Part shown: piece after piece, positions 15,893 through 28,266 of the stretch
How the letters are laid out: every line of letters begins with the position of its first letter
Numbering within the stretch: position 1 is the first letter of the stretch
NCBI GenBank assembly: GCA_002429615.1
Contig: DJAN01000023.1
Coordinates: 1-43,916 of the forward strand
Origin: Lysobacteraceae bacterium UBA6001
GTDB lineage: Bacteria; Pseudomonadota; Gammaproteobacteria; Xanthomonadales; Xanthomonadaceae
Reading direction: 5' to 3'
Length of the DNA stretch: 43,916 nucleotides
Translations under genes and position numbers: made by a program
The notes under the pieces: generated by a model
The model's database searches: none
The model's input: the letters and a program-made list of their open reading frames with translations, nothing else
What the model was told of the DNA's origin: nothing

Positions 15893-17848
15893 TCAGCGGG
15901 CGTATTCGCCGCCGCAGTCGGCATCCTTGCCCGGCCCGGTTTCGATGGTCGCCAGCAGGGCGGCCGGCGGCGTGATCGTGGCCAGCGCCACCGCGATCGC
16001 GCCACGCAGGCCCAGGGCTTTCAGGTCGGGGAAGAACGACGGATCGGCGAAGGTTCCGCCGATGCGCAGCGGCGAGCGGAAGGTGAGGATGCTGCGATCC
16101 TTCGGGCGCGGCTTGAGCAGCAGGTCGAGCTTCTCGTCCTTCAGGTTGATCGTGCCTTCGCCGACGATGAGCGTATCGGTGGTGTCCACCGCCAGCGCCC
16201 GGCTGGTCATCAGGCCGTCGCGCACGCCGAAGTCGGCAAACGCGCAGCGCAGCGGAATCTGCTTGTCCTTGGTAATGAGGAACTTCAACGACTCGCTGAC
16301 ATCCAGGCCGGCCAGTTCCATGATCAGGTTGCCGATATGGCCACGGCCCATCGCCACGCCGAGCGTGCCGTCGCTGCTGCCGAGCATCTGCGCGATGGAG
16401 TTGCCGCTGCCGCTCAGCTCGACATCGCCGCCGATGGCGCCTTCGGCCTGCTGCGCGAGTTTGACGTCCGGGAACAGCTGGCCCAGGTGCAGGCCGCGAA
16501 TCTGCGCCTGCAGCCGGGTGGCGATCTGCGGCTTGCGCGCGTCCATGCGGATGTTGGAGCGGATATCGCCGCCGGCCACGCCGAAGTTGAGCGGATGCAG
16601 CTCCAGCAGACCATCGTGCAGGCTCAGCGTGGCATCCATGTCATCCAGCGGCAGTGACGGTGCATTGATGCGCTGCGCGCGCCAGTGCACTTCCGCGTCC
16701 ATCGAACGCAGCTTGGAGAGGTCGTAAGGCTTGCTCGGCAGCACCTTGCCGCTGGCCTTGATCTTCGCGGCCTCGGCCTTCTGCTCGGCGTTGGCGGTTT
16801 CGCCGGCATCGGTCTTCGGCGGCGCGCCGACGAAGCCGGCGAGGTCATCGAAATCCAGCCGCTTGGACACCAGCTCGGCGTGCAGCAGCGGGCGCTCCGG
16901 CGCGGTGTCGACCTCGACATCGCCGGCAAGGTCGCTGTCGCCGGCGCGGCCCTTGAAGTCCAGGTAGCGCCAGACGTCGTTCTCGCGCTGCAGGCGGCCA
17001 TCGAGCTGGTAGGGCGGGGTGGAAGGAATGGCCAGGCCCAGCAGCGGGTAGAGGTCTTCCATGTCCTGGCCGGACAGCGCCATCTGCAGGTCGAACACGC
17101 GGAACTGGAACGGATTGGTCAACGTGCCGCGGACATGTGCCTTGGTCGCGCCGGCGCTGCCACGCAGGTCGATGCGGAATGGATGCTCGGTCTGGCTCAG
17201 TTCCAGCGGCGAGGCGGTGCTGCCTTTGAGGGTGAACGGATTGCCCTGCCAGCGGCCCTTGCCTTCGATGGCGATCGGCGCCGCCTCGTCGGCCTGCTTC
17301 ACCGGCAGGCTGTTCACGCTCACGTCGATATTGGTCTTGCCGGCGGCATCGACGAACTTCAGCTGGCCGTCGGTGATGCGAAGCCGGCCCAGCGCCGGCA
17401 GGGTGCCGTCGCCGCTGCTCTGCTTGAACACCCAGTTGCCGGGATGTTCCTTGGTGCCGGCCTCCAGCAGCAGGTCGGGCTTGGCCAGGCGGATTTCCGG
17501 AATCTGCACGTTGCCGACCAGCAGCGGCCAGAAGCGCACGTCGATTTCGGCCCGGTCCATCGCCGCCATGCGCGGCGTCCTGGACCACTCGGCGTTGGCC
17601 AGCGTGATGTCATCGCCGCGGATCGTGGTCACCCGACCCAGGTCCACATCCAGATGCCCAAGGTGGAATTCCCTGCCGGTGCGCGCTTCCACCGCGCGTT
17701 CGACCGGGCCGCGGAACCAGTTCCAGTCCCACAGCGCGATCAGCAGCAGGATCAGCGCGACCACCACGCCCAGCGCGGCAAGCCAGCGCTGTTGGCGGGG
17801 AGTGAAGCGGCGTTTCGGTGCGGGGGCGGTGCGGGATGCATCGTTCAT
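15893..17848 (-). CDS. AsmA-family inner-membrane protein
   Basis: A 651-residue protein with a basic N-terminus, one membrane helix at about residues 22-40 (LAALGVVVALILLLIALWDW) and a long periplasmic beta-rich body. The N-terminal FRGPVERAVEARTGREFHLG and the C-terminal region (about residues 480-620, with DTTDTLIVGEGTINLKDEKLDLLLKPRPKDRSI) match AsmA/YhjG-like proteins. These are now thought to form bridge-like conduits for phospholipid transport between membranes. It converges on the CBS gene with only three bases between the stops. Which paralogue of the AsmA family it represents cannot be told from sequence alone. Confidence 0.92.
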   Translation of the reverse strand: MNDASRTAPAPKRRFTPRQQRWLAALGVVVALILLLIALWDWNWFRGPVERAVEARTGREFHLGHLDVDLGRVTTIRGDDITLANAEWSRTPRMAAMDRAEIDVRFWPLLVGNVQIPEIRLAKPDLLLEAGTKEHPGNWVFKQSSGDGTLPALGRLRITDGQLKFVDAAGKTNIDVSVNSLPVKQADEAAPIAIEGKGRWQGNPFTLKGSTASPLELSQTEHPFRIDLRGSAGATKAHVRGTLTNPFQFRVFDLQMALSGQDMEDLYPLLGLAIPSTPPYQLDGRLQRENDVWRYLDFKGRAGDSDLAGDVEVDTAPERPLLHAELVSKRLDFDDLAGFVGAPPKTDAGETANAEQKAEAAKIKASGKVLPSKPYDLSKLRSMDAEVHWRAQRINAPSLPLDDMDATLSLHDGLLELHPLNFGVAGGDIRSNIRMDARKPQIATRLQAQIRGLHLGQLFPDVKLAQQAEGAIGGDVELSGSGNSIAQMLGSSDGTLGVAMGRGHIGNLIMELAGLDVSESLKFLITKDKQIPLRCAFADFGVRDGLMTSRALAVDTTDTLIVGEGTINLKDEKLDLLLKPRPKDRSILTFRSPLRIGGTFADPSFFPDLKALGLRGAIAVALATITPPAALLATIETGPGKDADCGGEYAR

Positions 17849-17905
17849 GCACCCATGGTTCGCATCAGCGCGTGCAAACCGCGCGAACGCGGTTTGAAGA
17901 TGGCG

Positions 17906-18556
17906 TCACAACACCTGTGCGGTGACCGCCACGAAATGACACACGCTGCCGGCCAGCACGAACAGATGCCAGATGGCATGGAAGTAGCGCACCGAGTCGC
18001 GCTGGTAGAACCAGGTGCCCAGCGTATAGAACAGGCCGCCGGCCAGCAGCCAGCCGAGCGTGAAGCCATCCAGCGAGCTCAGCAGCGGCTTGATCGCCAC
18101 GATCACCAGCCAGCCCATCGCGATATAGATGATGGTCGACAGCAGCCGGAAGCGGCCGGTGAAGAACAGCTTGAACACCACACCGGCCACGGCCAGCGAC
18201 CAGATCGCGGCGAACAGGCTCCAGCCCCATGGTCCGCGCAGGCCGATCAGGGTGAACGGCGTATAAGTGCCGGCGATCAGCAGATAGATCGCGCAGTGGT
18301 CGAATATCTGCAGGCGCGCCTTGGCACCCGGGTGCGGGATCGCGTGGTACAGCGTGGAGGCGACATACAGCAGCAGCAGCGTGGCGCTGAATACGATCGT
18401 CGTCGCCAGCTGCCAGCCGTCGCCGTAGATGGCGGTGAGGGTGATCAGCACCGAGCCGCCCGCCAGCGCGGCGATCGCACCCAGGCCATGGGTGAGCGCA
18501 CTGGCGATTTCGTCGCGCAGATCGGTGGAGGGCGATGCGTCGGCGTTCATGCCCAT
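17906..18556 (-). CDS. Hemolysin III / PAQR-family membrane protein
   Basis: A 216-residue protein with seven membrane segments. The conserved motifs of the YqfA/TrhA/hemolysin III branch of the PAQR superfamily are present: EIASALTHGLGA near the N-terminus, VASTLYHAIP, IFDHCAIYLLIAGTYTPF, and FHAIWHLFVLAGSVCHF, whose His and Asp residues form the zinc site. Bacterial members are linked to membrane-energetics and fatty-acid homeostasis rather than true haemolysis. The ATG at 18556 is chosen because GAGG lies about seven bases upstream; 18550 is an alternative. It follows prfC on the same strand after 73 bases. Confidence 0.93.
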   Translation of the reverse strand: MGMNADASPSTDLRDEIASALTHGLGAIAALAGGSVLITLTAIYGDGWQLATTIVFSATLLLLYVASTLYHAIPHPGAKARLQIFDHCAIYLLIAGTYTPFTLIGLRGPWGWSLFAAIWSLAVAGVVFKLFFTGRFRLLSTIIYIAMGWLVIVAIKPLLSSLDGFTLGWLLAGGLFYTLGTWFYQRDSVRYFHAIWHLFVLAGSVCHFVAVTAQVL

Positions 18557-18583
18557 CACGTTACCTCAGTCGAGAAGGATTCG

Positions 18584-18620
18584 CATCGCCGGCAACGCCA
18601 TGTTCGGCGCGCCGGCGATG
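18584..18620 (-). terminator. Weak stem-loop downstream of prfC
   Basis: A ten-base inverted repeat (CATCGCCGGC / GCCGGCGATG) with a 17-base interior lies ten bases past the prfC stop. No T-tract follows on the minus strand, so termination is uncertain. Confidence 0.35.
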
Positions 18621-18629
18621 ACGCGGCGA

Positions 18630-20234
<1,605 letters not shown>

Positions 20235-20304
20235 GAGCGAGCGCGCCGGGCGGCGCAGCGGAAGCGATCGGAGCCGCGCAGTATAGCCGCCCGCGCCGGG
20301 GGCT

Positions 20305-21159
20305 TCAGGGGGCCGCCGCGGCTGCCTCGGCCCGGGGTAGCCGCAGTTCACCCAGCGGGCCGGCCATGCGGAAGGGAATCGCGGCCAGCCGCATCCCGGC
20401 GTTCACCTGCACCGCGAAGTGCAGGTGCGGGCCGGTGCTGTAGCCGGTCTGGCCGGACAGCGCGATGCGCTCGCCGGCTTTCACCCATTGTCCCGGGCGC
20501 ACCACGATGCCTTCCGGGGCGAGGTGGGCATAGACCGCCATGCTGCCGTCGCGGTGCAGGATGCGGACCAGGTTGGCCGGGCGCACGCGGTCATCGCCGC
20601 CCTCCCGGTAGCCCGACTCGACCTGCAGCACCGTGCCCTCGCGCGCGGCCAGCACCGGCGTGCCCTCAGGCAACGCGAAGTCCAGCGCATAGCGGTTGGC
20701 GGCATCGTGGTGACTGAAGGCGCCGTCATAGCCCTGGTCGATACGCACCGGCACCCCCTCGAACGGCAGGCGCAGCACCTGGCCGTCTGGCAGGGCGCGC
20801 GGATCGCCCGGAATCGCGTCCACGGCCAGCCCGAGCCGGGCCGCCTCGCCGCCCACCCGATACAGATGGGCCAGGGCGCGATGCTCGCCCGCCGCCAGGA
20901 CCGCGCTGGCGGGCAGGGCGGGGACGCTGTCGAACCCGTCGGCGCTGCCGGCGCGCAGGCGCACCTGCGCCGGCCCCGGCCAGGGGTTGTCGACCCAGGC
21001 GACATAACCACCGCCGGCCGGCTGCAGCCGCAGCCAGTTGGCGTCGACCGGCGCGGTGGGCGCCGCCGGCGGGGCGTTCCACTGCAGCAGCCGCTGCGCC
21101 GCCGCCGGCAAAGGCGCCAGCAACAGGACAAGCAGCAGGGGCGGGAGGCGGCGCGACAT
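20305..21159 (-). CDS. Secreted M23-family metallopeptidase
   Basis: A 284-residue exported protein with a signal peptide ending near AAA-QR (residue ~21). The N-terminal half is a small beta domain of unknown role. The C-terminal half is an M23/LytM domain. The zinc ligands are visible in [21 protein letters not shown] (His...Asp) and in [13 protein letters not shown] (HLHF), with YAHLAPEGI between them. M23 enzymes cut peptide cross-links in peptidoglycan or serve as elastase-like peptidases. The promoter region of the met operon lies directly upstream on the opposite strand. Confidence 0.93.
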   Translation of the reverse strand: MSRRLPPLLLVLLLAPLPAAAQRLLQWNAPPAAPTAPVDANWLRLQPAGGGYVAWVDNPWPGPAQVRLRAGSADGFDSVPALPASAVLAAGEHRALAHLYRVGGEAARLGLAVDAIPGDPRALPDGQVLRLPFEGVPVRIDQGYDGAFSHHDAANRYALDFALPEGTPVLAAREGTVLQVESGYREGGDDRVRPANLVRILHRDGSMAVYAHLAPEGIVVRPGQWVKAGERIALSGQTGYSTGPHLHFAVQVNAGMRLAAIPFRMAGPLGELRLPRAEAAAAAP

Positions 21160-21230
21160 GGCCCGCGATGATAAGGCGGCCGTGCGGCAATGGTTGCGGA
21201 TGTATCCATCCCTTCATCCGCATGAAGCGA

Positions 21231-21259
21231 TTGACATGGCCGGAAAGGGCTGGCATCGT
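21231..21259 (+). promoter_or_regulatory. Predicted promoter of the metX operon
   Basis: A perfect TTGACA (21231-21236) is followed by a 17-base spacer and CATCGT (21254-21259, three of six matches). The start of transcription expected near 21266 coincides with the first base of riboswitch helix P1, which supports the assignment. Confidence 0.6.
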
Positions 21260-21265
21260 GCACGC

Positions 21266-21380
21266 ACCATCGAGACCGGCGGAGGGACAGGCCCTTTGAT
21301 GCCGGGGCAGCCCGCGGAAGCGCAAGCATCCGCGTAGGTGCCAAATCCTGCGGGGACCACCGCGTCCGCCGAAAGATGGT
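21266..21380 (+). promoter_or_regulatory. SAM-I (S-box) riboswitch aptamer
   Basis: All SAM-I landmarks appear in order. P1 is formed by ACCATC (21266-21271) and GATGGT (21375-21380). GAGA joins P1 to P2, whose arms are CCGGC (21276-21280) and GCCGG (21301-21305). The kink-turn region is GGAGGGAC...GGCCCTTTGAT. GGGGCAGCC then leads into P3, CGCGGA / TCCGCG (21313-21318 / 21329-21334). The conserved GGTGCCAAATCCTGCGG segment precedes P4. The element controls the methionine operon that follows. SAM binding and repression are known for the class. Confidence 0.95.
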
Positions 21381-21409
21381 TCGAACCTTGCCCACCGCTA
21401 GGTCGAACG

Positions 21410-21439
21410 CGAGCTCCGCGAAGCTCGATGGCTGTTTTT
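21410..21439 (+). terminator. Candidate riboswitch-controlled terminator
   Basis: CGAGCT (21410-21415) and AGCTCG (21422-21427) form a hairpin, followed after seven bases by TTTTT (21435-21439), between the aptamer and the metX start. The gap between stem and T-run is longer than usual, so the fold could instead be an extended alternative. CTCGATGG (21424-21431) is also complementary to the aptamer 5' segment CCATCGAG (21267-21274). Confidence 0.5.
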
Positions 21440-21465
21440 CCAGGACTGTCTTTCCGGAAACCGCC

Positions 21466-22497
21466 ATGAGTCTCGTGAACGCCGCCAACCGATTCCTCCC
21501 CAGTGACACCGCCGCCGCGTTCGTGGCCGACGCGCGCCGTCTCGCCGTGCGCGGCGAGCGCATCATCACCCTGCCGATGCGCCATGCCGGTGCCCGCCAG
21601 GTCGCGCTGCGCTACGAGCTGGTTGGTGCCGCCGACGCCCCGGTGGTTTTCGTGGCCGGTGGCATCTCGGCGCACCGCCATCTCGCGGCCAACCCCGATT
21701 TCCCGGAGAAGGGCTGGGCCGAGGGCCTGGTCGGCGCCGGCCGCGCGCTGGACCCGGACAGCCGCCGCCTGCTTTCTTTCGATTTCCTCGGTGCCGACGG
21801 CAAGCTCGACGCGCCGATCGATACCGCCGACCAGGCCGACGCCGTCGCCGCGCTGCTCGACGTGCTCGGCATCGAACGCCTGCACGGCTTCGTCGGCTAT
21901 TCGTATGGCGCGCTGGTCGGCCTGCAGTTCGCGATCCGCCACGCCGCACGCCTGCATCGCCTGGTCGCGGTCAGTGGTGCGCATCGCGCCCATCCGTATG
22001 CCGCCGCCTGGCGCGCGCTGCAGCGCCGGGCGGTCGCGCTGGGCCAGCTGCAGTGCGCCGAAGACCACGGCCTGGCGCTGGCCCGTCAGTTCGCCATGCT
22101 CAGCTACCGCACGCCGGAAGAATTCGGCGAGCGCTTCGACGCCGCCCCGGAGGTCGTCAACGGCCGCGTGCGCGTCGCCGCCGAGGACTATCTGGATGCC
22201 GCCGGCGCGCAGTACGTCTCGCGCACGCCGGTGGACGCCTACCTGCGACTGTCCGAATCCATCGACCTGCATCGCGTCGAGCCTGCCGCCGTCAACGTGC
22301 CGACCGTCGTGGTCGCCGTCGAGGGCGACCGCCTGGTGCCGCTGTCCGACCTGGTCTCGCTGGTCGAGGGCCTGGGCCAGCGCGGCAGCCTGCGCGTGCT
22401 GCGCTCGCCCTATGGCCATGACGCCTTCCTGAAAGAAACCGATCGCATCGACGCGATCCTCGCTACCGCCCTGCGCACCACCGGAGAAACCGCATGA
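21466..22497 (+). CDS. metX: Homoserine O-acyltransferase MetX (probably succinyltransferase)
   Basis: A 343-residue alpha/beta-hydrolase-fold acyltransferase that activates homoserine for methionine synthesis. The catalytic triad is visible: Ser146 in GYSYGALVG, Asp288 in VEGDRLVPL and His318 in YGHDAF. The oxyanion region is FVAGGISAHRH. Xanthomonadaceae enzymes of this MetX subgroup use succinyl-CoA, and the cystathionine gamma-synthase-type enzyme downstream fits that. The start at 21466 follows the riboswitch expression platform. The stop overlaps metB by ATGA. Expression should fall when SAM is plentiful. Confidence 0.94.
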   Translation: MSLVNAANRFLPSDTAAAFVADARRLAVRGERIITLPMRHAGARQVALRYELVGAADAPVVFVAGGISAHRHLAANPDFPEKGWAEGLVGAGRALDPDSRRLLSFDFLGADGKLDAPIDTADQADAVAALLDVLGIERLHGFVGYSYGALVGLQFAIRHAARLHRLVAVSGAHRAHPYAAAWRALQRRAVALGQLQCAEDHGLALARQFAMLSYRTPEEFGERFDAAPEVVNGRVRVAAEDYLDAAGAQYVSRTPVDAYLRLSESIDLHRVEPAAVNVPTVVVAVEGDRLVPLSDLVSLVEGLGQRGSLRVLRSPYGHDAFLKETDRIDAILATALRTTGETA

Positions 22498-23726
22498 GCC
22501 TGCACGATTCCGCCGACGTCCCCTGTAGCGCCGCCACTGCCGCGGTGCGTGCCGGCATCGATCGCGACACCGCTTTCGGCGCGGTGACCCCGCCGCTGGT
22601 GCTGTCGTCGAACTTTTCCTTCGATGGCTTCGGCAACAAGCGCCAGTACGACTACACCCGCAGCGGCAACCCGACCCGCGACCTGCTCGGGGAGGCCCTG
22701 GCCGAACTGGAAGGCGGCGCCGGCGGCGTCATCACCGCGACCGGCATGGGCGCGATCACGCTGGTGCTGCACGCGCTGCTGCAGCCGGGCGACAAGCTGG
22801 TGGTGCCGCACGATGCCTACGGCGGCAGCTGGCGCCTGTTCAACGCGCTGGCCAAGAAGGGCCACTTCGAGCTGATCACCGCCGACCTCACCGACCCGCG
22901 CTCGCTGGCCGATGCATTGGCACAGTCGCCGCGGCTGGTGCTGGTGGAAACCCCGTCCAACCCGCTGCTGCGGATCACCGACCTGCGCTTCGTCATCGAC
23001 GCCGCGCACAAGGCCGGCGCACTGGCGGTGGTCGACAACACCTTCCTGTCGCCGGCACTGCAGCGCCCGATCGAGTTCGGCGCCGACGTCGTGCTGCATT
23101 CCACCACCAAGTACGTCAACGGCCATAGCGATGTGGTCGGTGGCGCGGTGATCGCGCGCGATGCGGAAGTGCACCAGCAGCTGGTGTGGTGGGCGAACGC
23201 GCTGGGCCTGACCGGCTCGCCGTTCGATGCCTTCCTCACCCTGCGTGGCCTGCGCACGCTGGATGCGCGCCTGCGCGTGCACCAGGAGAACGCGCAGGCG
23301 GTGGCCGCGCTGCTGCAGCGTCACGAGGCCGTGGCCAAGGTCTATTACCCGGGCCTGGCCTCACATCCGGGCCATGCCGTGGCCGCGCGCCAGCAGAAGG
23401 GTTTCGGCGCGATGATCAGCTTCGAGCTCGGCGGCGCCACCGCGGCCACCCAGGAGGCGGCGGTGCGTGCCTTCGTCGATGGGCTGCGCTATTTCACCCT
23501 GGCCGAATCGCTGGGCGGCGTCGAAAGCCTGGTCGCGCATCCGGCCTCGATGACGCATGCGGCGATGACGCCGGAAGCGCGCGCCAAGGCTGGCATCAGC
23601 GACGGCCTGCTGCGCCTGTCGATCGGCATCGAGGCGACCGACGACCTGATCGCCGATCTGGCCGCGGGCCTGGAGCGCGCCGATCGCGCGCTGGCCGACG
23701 CAGAACGCAAACAGGCCGACGCATGA
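22494..23726 (+). CDS. metB: Cystathionine gamma-synthase / O-succinylhomoserine lyase (PLP)
   Basis: A 410-residue PLP enzyme of the Cys/Met metabolism family. The PLP lysine is Lys206 in HSTTKYVNGHSDVVGG. Other family marks are YTRSGNPTRDLLGEALAELEGG, the VVPHDAYGGSWRL region, VVDNTF and the C-terminal SLGGVESLVAHPASMTHAAM. It condenses O-succinylhomoserine with cysteine (or sulfide) to cystathionine (or homocysteine); which donor is used cannot be read from sequence. It overlaps metX and hom by four bases on each side, making a tight three-gene operon. Confidence 0.94.
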   Translation: MSLHDSADVPCSAATAAVRAGIDRDTAFGAVTPPLVLSSNFSFDGFGNKRQYDYTRSGNPTRDLLGEALAELEGGAGGVITATGMGAITLVLHALLQPGDKLVVPHDAYGGSWRLFNALAKKGHFELITADLTDPRSLADALAQSPRLVLVETPSNPLLRITDLRFVIDAAHKAGALAVVDNTFLSPALQRPIEFGADVVLHSTTKYVNGHSDVVGGAVIARDAEVHQQLVWWANALGLTGSPFDAFLTLRGLRTLDARLRVHQENAQAVAALLQRHEAVAKVYYPGLASHPGHAVAARQQKGFGAMISFELGGATAATQEAAVRAFVDGLRYFTLAESLGGVESLVAHPASMTHAAMTPEARAKAGISDGLLRLSIGIEATDDLIADLAAGLERADRALADAERKQADA

Positions 23727-24808
23727 GCCAGGGCGCTCCGCTCGCATCGCGTCGCATCGTGCCGGCTACCCGCACGCCGCGCCTGGCCCTGCTGGGCACC
23801 GGCGTGGTCGGTAGCGCGTTCGTGGCGCGCTATGAATCGCTGCAGCAGCGCCAGCTGCGCCTGCCGCGTTTCGAATGGCTGGCGAACTCGCGGGTCGCGC
23901 GCGATTGCGGCGCCGGCATCGCCCAGGCCCTGGACGAAGCGCGGCTGGCGCCGCGGGGGCAGGAAGTCGAGCTGCAGCCGTGGGCGGAGACCGCCGCGCT
24001 GCAGGCCGGCGACGTGCTGGTCGACGCGACGGCCAGTGACGCGGTGGCCAGCTGGCACGCCGACTGGCTGGCGCGCGGCGTGCACGTCGTCACCGCCAAC
24101 AAGCTGGGGCAGGGCGCCCACTGGGAACGTGCGCAGGCCATCGGCGATGCGCGGCATGCCGGTGAGGCGCATTACGGCGACAGCGCCACGGTCGGCGCCG
24201 GGCTGCCGTTGCTGAGCAGCGTACGCGCCCTGGTGGCCGGTGGCGACCACATCCACGCGATCGAGGGCGTGCTGTCCGGTTCGCTGGCGTGGCTGTTCCA
24301 TCGTTTCGACGGGCGCACGCCGTTCTCCGAATGCGTGCGTGCCGCGGCCGAGGCCGGTTACACCGAGCCGGATCCGCGGATCGACCTGTCCGGCGAGGAC
24401 GTGCGGCGCAAGCTGCTGATCCTGGCGCGCGCCGCCGGGATCGCGCTGCGCGCGGAGCAGGTGGTGGTTGATTCGCTGGTGCCGGAGCGCTTGGCCGGCG
24501 TATCGGCGACGGAATTCGCCGCGCGCCTTCCGGAACTGGACGAGGCGCTGGCCACGCGCTGGCGGCATGCCCAGGATGCCGGCCGGGTGCTGCGTTTCGT
24601 CGGTCGCTTCGACGCCCACGGCGCCACGGTGGGGCTGCGCGAGCTGCCGGCCTCGCACCCGCTGGCGGGCGGTGGTGGCACCGATAACCGCGTGGCCATC
24701 CATAGCGATCGCTATCGCGAACAGCCGCTGCTGATCCAGGGGCCGGGTGCGGGCGCCGAGGTCACCGCGGCCGCGCTGCTCGACGACGTGCTGCGCATCG
24801 CGGTCTGA
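23723..24808 (+). CDS. hom: Homoserine dehydrogenase, short form without ACT domain
   Basis: A 361-residue oxidoreductase that makes homoserine from aspartate semialdehyde with NAD(P)H. The nucleotide-binding GTGVVG is at residues 25-30, VVTANK follows the Rossmann domain, and the catalytic region carries GVLSGSLAWLFHRF, the AAEAGYTEPDPRIDLSGEDVRRK stretch (split here by family variation) with Asp226 and Lys230. No aspartokinase and no C-terminal ACT domain are present, so feedback by threonine at a classic ACT site is not expected. As the last gene of metX-metB-hom it is placed under the SAM riboswitch. A separate hom/thrA for threonine may exist elsewhere. Confidence 0.92.
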   Translation: MSQGAPLASRRIVPATRTPRLALLGTGVVGSAFVARYESLQQRQLRLPRFEWLANSRVARDCGAGIAQALDEARLAPRGQEVELQPWAETAALQAGDVLVDATASDAVASWHADWLARGVHVVTANKLGQGAHWERAQAIGDARHAGEAHYGDSATVGAGLPLLSSVRALVAGGDHIHAIEGVLSGSLAWLFHRFDGRTPFSECVRAAAEAGYTEPDPRIDLSGEDVRRKLLILARAAGIALRAEQVVVDSLVPERLAGVSATEFAARLPELDEALATRWRHAQDAGRVLRFVGRFDAHGATVGLRELPASHPLAGGGGTDNRVAIHSDRYREQPLLIQGPGAGAEVTAAALLDDVLRIAV

Positions 24809-24817
24809 CCCGGAAGC

Positions 24818-24853
24818 AAAAACGCATGCAGTGCGGAGAGAACACTGCATGCG
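24818..24853 (-). terminator. Rho-independent terminator of the chitinase gene
   Basis: An 11-bp perfect stem (CGCATGCAGTG / CACTGCATGCG) is followed on the minus strand by TTTTT. It lies about 48 bases beyond the chitinase stop at 24901. Confidence 0.85.
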
Positions 24854-24855
24854 GA

Positions 24856-24879
24856 GAGGGCGGGCCGTAGCCCGCCCTC
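24856..24879. terminator. Second hairpin in the hom/chitinase convergent gap
   Basis: GAGGGCGGGC and GCCCGCCCTC form a 10-bp stem with a four-base loop. No T-tract follows on either side; it may help terminate the met operon or block read-through. Confidence 0.5.
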
Positions 24880-24900
24880 CAACACCTCATGGCGCCTGGC

Positions 24901-26952
<2,052 letters not shown>

Positions 26953-27088
26953 GATAGATCTCCTGTCCGGTAGATGGATGTCCTTTCCCCGGCGTTGCGC
27001 CGGGACTTCCCCCTGTGGCAGCGAATAGCGGTGATCGCGAAGCGGGCCAGGCCTGTCAGCGGCCGGCCGGTAGACCTTCCGGCAGTGG

Positions 27089-27102
27089 TGATAACGTTGT
27101 CA
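27089..27102. promoter_or_regulatory. LacI-type operator-like palindrome 1 (chitinase upstream)
   Basis: TGATAACGTTGTCA is a near-perfect palindrome around AACGTT (one mismatched pair). Its form, TGAYAACGTTRTCA, is that of LacI-family sites, including those described for N-acetylglucosamine regulators in gammaproteobacteria. It is centred about 143 bases upstream of the chitinase start. Confidence 0.6.
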
Positions 27103-27147
27103 ACAAAGCGTCATCGTGAAGACATCGGAACTGTGACGTCCTTCCGA

Positions 27148-27161
27148 TGACAACGTTTACA
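27148..27161. promoter_or_regulatory. LacI-type operator-like palindrome 2
   Basis: TGACAACGTTTACA matches site 1 in its AACGTT core and left arm; the right arm is less perfect. It is centred 59 bases from site 1, between the chitinase promoter region and the 3' end of the next gene. Two spaced sites allow looping or cooperative binding. Confidence 0.55.
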
Positions 27162-27211
27162 GGAAGCTCGGCGTGCCGCGCCGACGCCGCGGCGCAGCAC
27201 GGGTTTCGGCG

Positions 27212-28210
27212 TCAGTCGGCCAGGGCGTCGAGCAGCGCCGCGTTGAAGCGGGCCGGGGCCTGCACCTGCGGCGAGTGGCCAAGGTCGGCGAATTCCACCA
27301 GCGTCGCGCCGGGAATTGCCGCGGCGGCGCGCTTGCCCAGCGCCGGATAGTCGCCGATGCGGGCGCGTACGTCGGGCGGGGCGGCGTCGCGGCCGATCGC
27401 GGTGCGGTCCTTGAGGCCGATGAACAGCGTGGTCGGCACCGTCAGCTTCGGCAGTTCGTAGACCACCGGCTGGTTGAACACCATGTCCGAGGTGAGCGCC
27501 TGGCTCCAGGCGACCGCCTGCTTGCCGGGGCCAGCATACATGCCCGCCTGCATGCGCGCCCAGTGTTCGTACTCCGGCTTCCAGTCGCCGCCGTAGTAGA
27601 CCTCGCGCTGGTAGCGCTGGATGCTGGAGAAGTCGGTCTTCAGCTCGCCCGCGTACCACGCATCGACACTGCGCCACGGCACGCCTTCGGCCTTCCAGTC
27701 CTCCAGCCCGATCGGATCGACCAGCGCCAGCCGTTCCACCGCCTGCGGGAACAGCAGTGCATAGCGGATCGCCAGCATCCCGCCCATCGAATGGCCGACC
27801 ACGTTGGCGCGCGCGATGCCCAGGTGCTGCAGCAGGGTATGCGTGTTGGCGGCCAGCTGCGCCAGCGAATACTGATAGCCGACGGGCTTGCTCGACTTGC
27901 AGAAGCCGATCTGGTCCGGCGCGATCACCCGGTAGCCGGCCTGGGTCAGTGCCTCGATGGCATCGCGCCACGTCGCCGCGCAGAAATTCTTGCCGTGCAG
28001 CAGCACGGCGATGCGGCCGTTCGGCGTGCCCGCCGGCGGCACGTCGAGATAGGCCATCTCCAGCGTTTGCTGCTGCGATGCCAGTGCGAAGGTGTGCACC
28101 GGGTAGGGATATTCGAAACCTTCCAGGCGCGGGCCATAGGTCTCGGCGCCGAGCGCGGGGGCCGCGCCCAACGCGAGGGAAAGCGTGAGCAGGCGGAAGA
28201 CAGGACGCAT
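27212..28210 (-). CDS. Secreted alpha/beta hydrolase
   Basis: A 332-residue exported hydrolase. A signal peptide spans about residues 1-21 ([20 protein letters not shown], cut near LGA-ET). The alpha/beta-hydrolase motifs are [13 protein letters not shown] (oxyanion), DQIGFCKSS, the nucleophile elbow VVGHSMGG, the acid-bearing [11 protein letters not shown] and the catalytic His in [15 protein letters not shown] lies six to seven bases before the ATG at 28210. It lies upstream of the chitinase on the same strand, but 259 bases separate them. Substrate is unknown; it resembles periplasmic haloperoxidase/lactonase-like hydrolases only in general fold. Confidence 0.9.
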   Translation of the reverse strand: MRPVFRLLTLSLALGAAPALGAETYGPRLEGFEYPYPVHTFALASQQQTLEMAYLDVPPAGTPNGRIAVLLHGKNFCAATWRDAIEALTQAGYRVIAPDQIGFCKSSKPVGYQYSLAQLAANTHTLLQHLGIARANVVGHSMGGMLAIRYALLFPQAVERLALVDPIGLEDWKAEGVPWRSVDAWYAGELKTDFSSIQRYQREVYYGGDWKPEYEHWARMQAGMYAGPGKQAVAWSQALTSDMVFNQPVVYELPKLTVPTTLFIGLKDRTAIGRDAAPPDVRARIGDYPALGKRAAAAIPGATLVEFADLGHSPQVQAPARFNAALLDALAD

Positions 28211-28266
28211 CGGCGACCTCCTGGTGGGGGAGGTCGCAGGGTACCGCAGCGGCATGCTGCCGCCGC

